Source: Chloroflexota bacterium (lineage in GTDB: Bacteria > Chloroflexota > UBA11872). Taken from it: a stretch of 7,811 nucleotides of DNA. The DNA is taken from NCBI GenBank assembly GCA_028875175.1, contig JAPPFO010000003.1:24228-32038 (forward strand). The letters are read 5' to 3'. Shown here in pieces: positions 5,684 through 7,811 of the stretch (the first letter of the stretch is position 1; the number at the start of each line of letters is the position of its first letter). The position numbers and the translations under genes were made by a program. Under the pieces are notes generated by a model. That model had not been told where the DNA came from. It saw only the letters and a program-made list of their open reading frames with translations, and did not search any database.

Positions 5684-7326
5684 CTCGCACCACTTGGTTG
5701 AAGCAGCGCCTCGATCTCCGCGTGCCCCCGCCGCCGTGCCCACTCCAGCGGCGTAGCCCAGGGCTCTCCTGCCAGGCTCGCGTTGGCCCCGCGCACCAGC
5801 AATAACTCAACCATGTCAGCCAGCCCGTTCCGCGCCGCCCAGCCCAGCGGCGTCGAGCGGTACTCCTCGTCCACTGCATTGATGTCCGCGCCAAACTCCA
5901 GGAATAGATCCAGCAGCTCATGCCGGTTCGCATCCGGCCGGCCGCGCCCACCGCGGCTGCAGATGTCATGCAGCGGCGTCACCCGCTGCCAGTTGGGCAG
6001 ATTCGGGTTCATGCCGTGCTCCAGCAGCACGCGTGTCATATCGGGCGTGTTCCACAGATAAGTGCGGCACCCGGTCACCACCTCGGGAACCCGCACCCCC
6101 CGCTCCAGCAGCGGCTGCAACATCTCGCGCCGCTTGAACGACACCACCATCGTGAAGATCCCGCCGCACCCGTGCGTACTCACGCCATCCGGATCCTCGT
6201 CCGCCATCGCCAGCACCGCCTCGTCATTGCCGTCCAACAGGTGCCCGCTCGCATCCACGAAGCCGCCGTGCTCTTCGAACATTCGACGCAGCCCAGGCTC
6301 TTTCGCCATCCACGCGGCGGTCCCCGAGGACTCGATGCCGGCGTTGGGATCTGCGCCCGCCTCCAGCAACGTCCGGGCCATTGCGCCATCTCCGCGCTGC
6401 GCCGCGTGCCAGATCGCCGATCCATGCGGAGCGTCCCGCCCCTCGCGCAGATTCGGATCGACCCCATGCGCAAGCAGGGTGCGGACCACGCCCATGTGCC
6501 CTCGCCGTGCCGCCGCCCCCATCGGCCGTCCGGCGTCGTCTCCAAGCGCGCGCATAGCTTCTGGGTCGGAATCCAGGATTCGCCCCACCTCTTCGTCGTC
6601 GCCCATCGCTGCCGCCACGTCAATCGTCAACTCGGCCCCACCGGCCAGCAGCACGCCAACCATGTCGAAATCATTCCGCTTCAGAGCCAGATCGATCGGC
6701 CGCCGACCCGCCGGGCGGTACCAGGCGTCCGGTCGGTTGCCTCCGCCCCCTGCTTGAATCGCATCCGGCGCCGCGCCGGATTCCAGGAGCAGGCGGACAC
6801 ACGCGGTCTGCCCCGCTTTGACCGCCCGATGCAGCGGGGTGAAACCCTCGTCGTCCCCAATGTTCAACAGCGAACGGTCGTCGCCGACCAACACTCCCAG
6901 CCGATCGGCCTCGCCCGCCGCGGCTGCCGCGTGAACGGCGTGCGGCCCGCCGCGTAGTCCACGCGCTGTCCGCGCCCCTTCGATGATCTCAGCCACATCC
7001 TCATGCCCACGGTCCCGGGCGACAGTCGCCAGCGGCTCGTGCCCGTAACGGCGATACGTCGCAACGGCGCCCAGTTCCAGTAGAGCCAACACCGCCTCGG
7101 CATGACCCTCGCGAACCGCGAAGTGCAGCGGCTGCGTATACCAATACTCCGCACGCACCAGGTTCGGCTCGCGTCCGGCCAGGGCCCGCAGTCGGTCAAC
7201 GTCGCCCTCAAGCGCGGCGCGGAGCATCGACCAGATATCAGCCGGCTCGCAGCCCCAGGTTCCCGGGTTGTCCTGCCAGAGCGAATCGGTCAACTCGGGC
7301 GCAACGAGCTTCACAGCCAGCTCCAC
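5680..7326 (-). CDS. Long ankyrin-repeat protein
   Basis: A 548-residue soluble protein built almost entirely of ankyrin repeats, which form protein-protein interaction surfaces. Clear repeats with TPLH-type turns and LLL..GA.. ends are seen near residues 65-90, 161-189, 208-234, 267-292, 303-328, 449-484, 491-517 and 524-543. Degenerate units lie between them (30-58, 96-120, 127-156, 235-262, 333-358, 363-382, 386-412 and 421-442), so about 16 units cover the chain. Loop insertions occur near 190-207 and 458-468. There is no signal peptide, membrane helix or enzymatic domain. The only possible start is GTG at 7326, because a stop lies nine codons upstream with no other initiator between; GAGGA (7335-7331) lies 4 bases before it. 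It is 38 bases downstream of the SDR gene, probably the same transcript. Third positions favour G at least as much as C, unlike the + strand genes. The partner is unknown. Confidence 0.9.
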   Translation of the reverse strand: MELAVKLVAPELTDSLWQDNPGTWGCEPADIWSMLRAALEGDVDRLRALAGREPNLVRAEYWYTQPLHFAVREGHAEAVLALLELGAVATYRRYGHEPLATVARDRGHEDVAEIIEGARTARGLRGGPHAVHAAAAAGEADRLGVLVGDDRSLLNIGDDEGFTPLHRAVKAGQTACVRLLLESGAAPDAIQAGGGGNRPDAWYRPAGRRPIDLALKRNDFDMVGVLLAGGAELTIDVAAAMGDDEEVGRILDSDPEAMRALGDDAGRPMGAAARRGHMGVVRTLLAHGVDPNLREGRDAPHGSAIWHAAQRGDGAMARTLLEAGADPNAGIESSGTAAWMAKEPGLRRMFEEHGGFVDASGHLLDGNDEAVLAMADEDPDGVSTHGCGGIFTMVVSFKRREMLQPLLERGVRVPEVVTGCRTYLWNTPDMTRVLLEHGMNPNLPNWQRVTPLHDICSRGGRGRPDANRHELLDLFLEFGADINAVDEEYRSTPLGWAARNGLADMVELLLVRGANASLAGEPWATPLEWARRRGHAEIEALLQPSGAS

Positions 7327-7364
7327 GAAGTCCTCATGTCGGTCCCCGGTTCACGCTTGCCGAC

Positions 7365-7811
7365 CTAGAACGGCAGAAACGCCCGCCCCCCGCCATCAAC
7401 TGTAATCGCGCTGCCCGTCACATAACGGCACTCATCGCTGGCCAGGTACACGGCCGCCGCCGCCACGTCTTCGGGCATGCCGTACGCGCCCTGCGGTATC
7501 ACCCGCGCCCGCTTGGCCTGTATTTCGGGGTCGCGTGCCCGCACCTCCGAGCGCTCAACCCGAATTGGCCCCGGTGCGATCAGATTCACAGCAATGCCGT
7601 ACGGAGCCAGGTCCACCGCCATCGCCCGCGTCAGCAGCCACAGTCCGCCCTTGCTGGCCGCGTATGGCGACGCGTTGGCCTCAGACGCAAACGAGTCCAC
7701 CGACCCCGTGTTGACGATCCGGCCCTCAATGCCGGCGTCCACCATGTGCCGAGCCACCGCCTGCGCCACCACGAACGCCCCCGTCAGGTTTGTATCGATG
7801 TAGCTATGCCA
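7365..7811 (-). CDS. SDR family NAD(P)-dependent oxidoreductase, 3' part
   Basis: The frame continues to the window edge, so only the last 148 residues of a protein normally about 250 long are visible; the Rossmann cofactor motif (TGXXXGXG) lies outside. Counting from the visible start, TNLTG (7-11) carries the structural Asn8, NTGSVDS (34-40) the catalytic Ser37, and YAASK (50-54) the catalytic Tyr50 and Lys54. VNLIAPGPI (75-83) follows, and the C-terminus has VTGSAITVDGGG (131-142). This pattern is the classical SDR subfamily, like FabG or glucose dehydrogenase, which reduces carbonyls or oxidises alcohols with NAD(P)H or NAD(P)+. The substrate cannot be read from these motifs. The GTG near 7772 is internal and not a start. 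The gene precedes the ankyrin gene by 38 bases on the same strand. Confidence 0.93.
   Translation of the reverse strand, partial: WHSYIDTNLTGAFVVAQAVARHMVDAGIEGRIVNTGSVDSFASEANASPYAASKGGLWLLTRAMAVDLAPYGIAVNLIAPGPIRVERSEVRARDPEIQAKRARVIPQGAYGMPEDVAAAAVYLASDECRYVTGSAITVDGGGRAFLPF

Noticed and set aside
5920..6957. A 345-codon + strand frame opposite the ankyrin gene
   Set aside because: It is the mirror of the ankyrin repeats, with no motif of its own and no ribosome binding site.

Overview
The window is GC-rich bacterial DNA, with complete or near-complete genes from about position 560 to the right edge. No gene here fixes the taxonomy. The mix of a molybdate transporter, an M81 (MlrC-like) metallopeptidase, a long ankyrin-repeat protein and an SDR oxidoreductase, with very high GC at third codon positions, would suit an uncultivated environmental lineage such as Chloroflexota. 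That is a guess from gene content only.

Layout. Positions 1 to about 560 hold no gene I can support. This stretch has mixed codon-like composition, one fair sigma70-type promoter (344-372) and, at its right end, a perfect AT-rich inverted repeat (551-574). From 560 to 3295 on the + strand lies a compact molybdate ABC transporter operon: modA (periplasmic-type lipoprotein), modB (permease) and modC (ATPase with a C-terminal TOBE-type region). Thirty-three bases later comes an inositol-monophosphatase/CysQ-superfamily phosphatase (3329-4150), probably in the same transcript. After a 63-base gap with its own Shine-Dalgarno comes an M81-family metallopeptidase (4214-5683).

The right third is on the - strand: the 3' part of an SDR dehydrogenase (cut by the window edge at 7811), then, 38 bases further on in the direction of transcription, a 548-residue ankyrin-repeat protein. 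The ankyrin gene converges on the M81 gene, and their stop codons overlap.

How it works together. ModA would bind molybdate outside the membrane, ModB would form the channel and ModC would power import. The following phosphatase may recycle 3'-phosphoadenosine phosphate or dephosphorylate an inositol- or sugar-type phosphate; the sequence does not decide. No molybdoenzyme, Mo-cofactor gene or modE regulator is visible. The other three genes have no evident link to molybdate.

The most interesting local feature is the modA-modB junction. modB appears to start at a CTG codon with a good Shine-Dalgarno. The gap from modA is exactly filled by a 17-codon reading frame that overlaps modA's stop (ATGA) and modB's start (CTGA), and the modB-modC junction has a similar GTGA overlap. 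I did not find a convincing new defence, mobile or CRISPR-type system.
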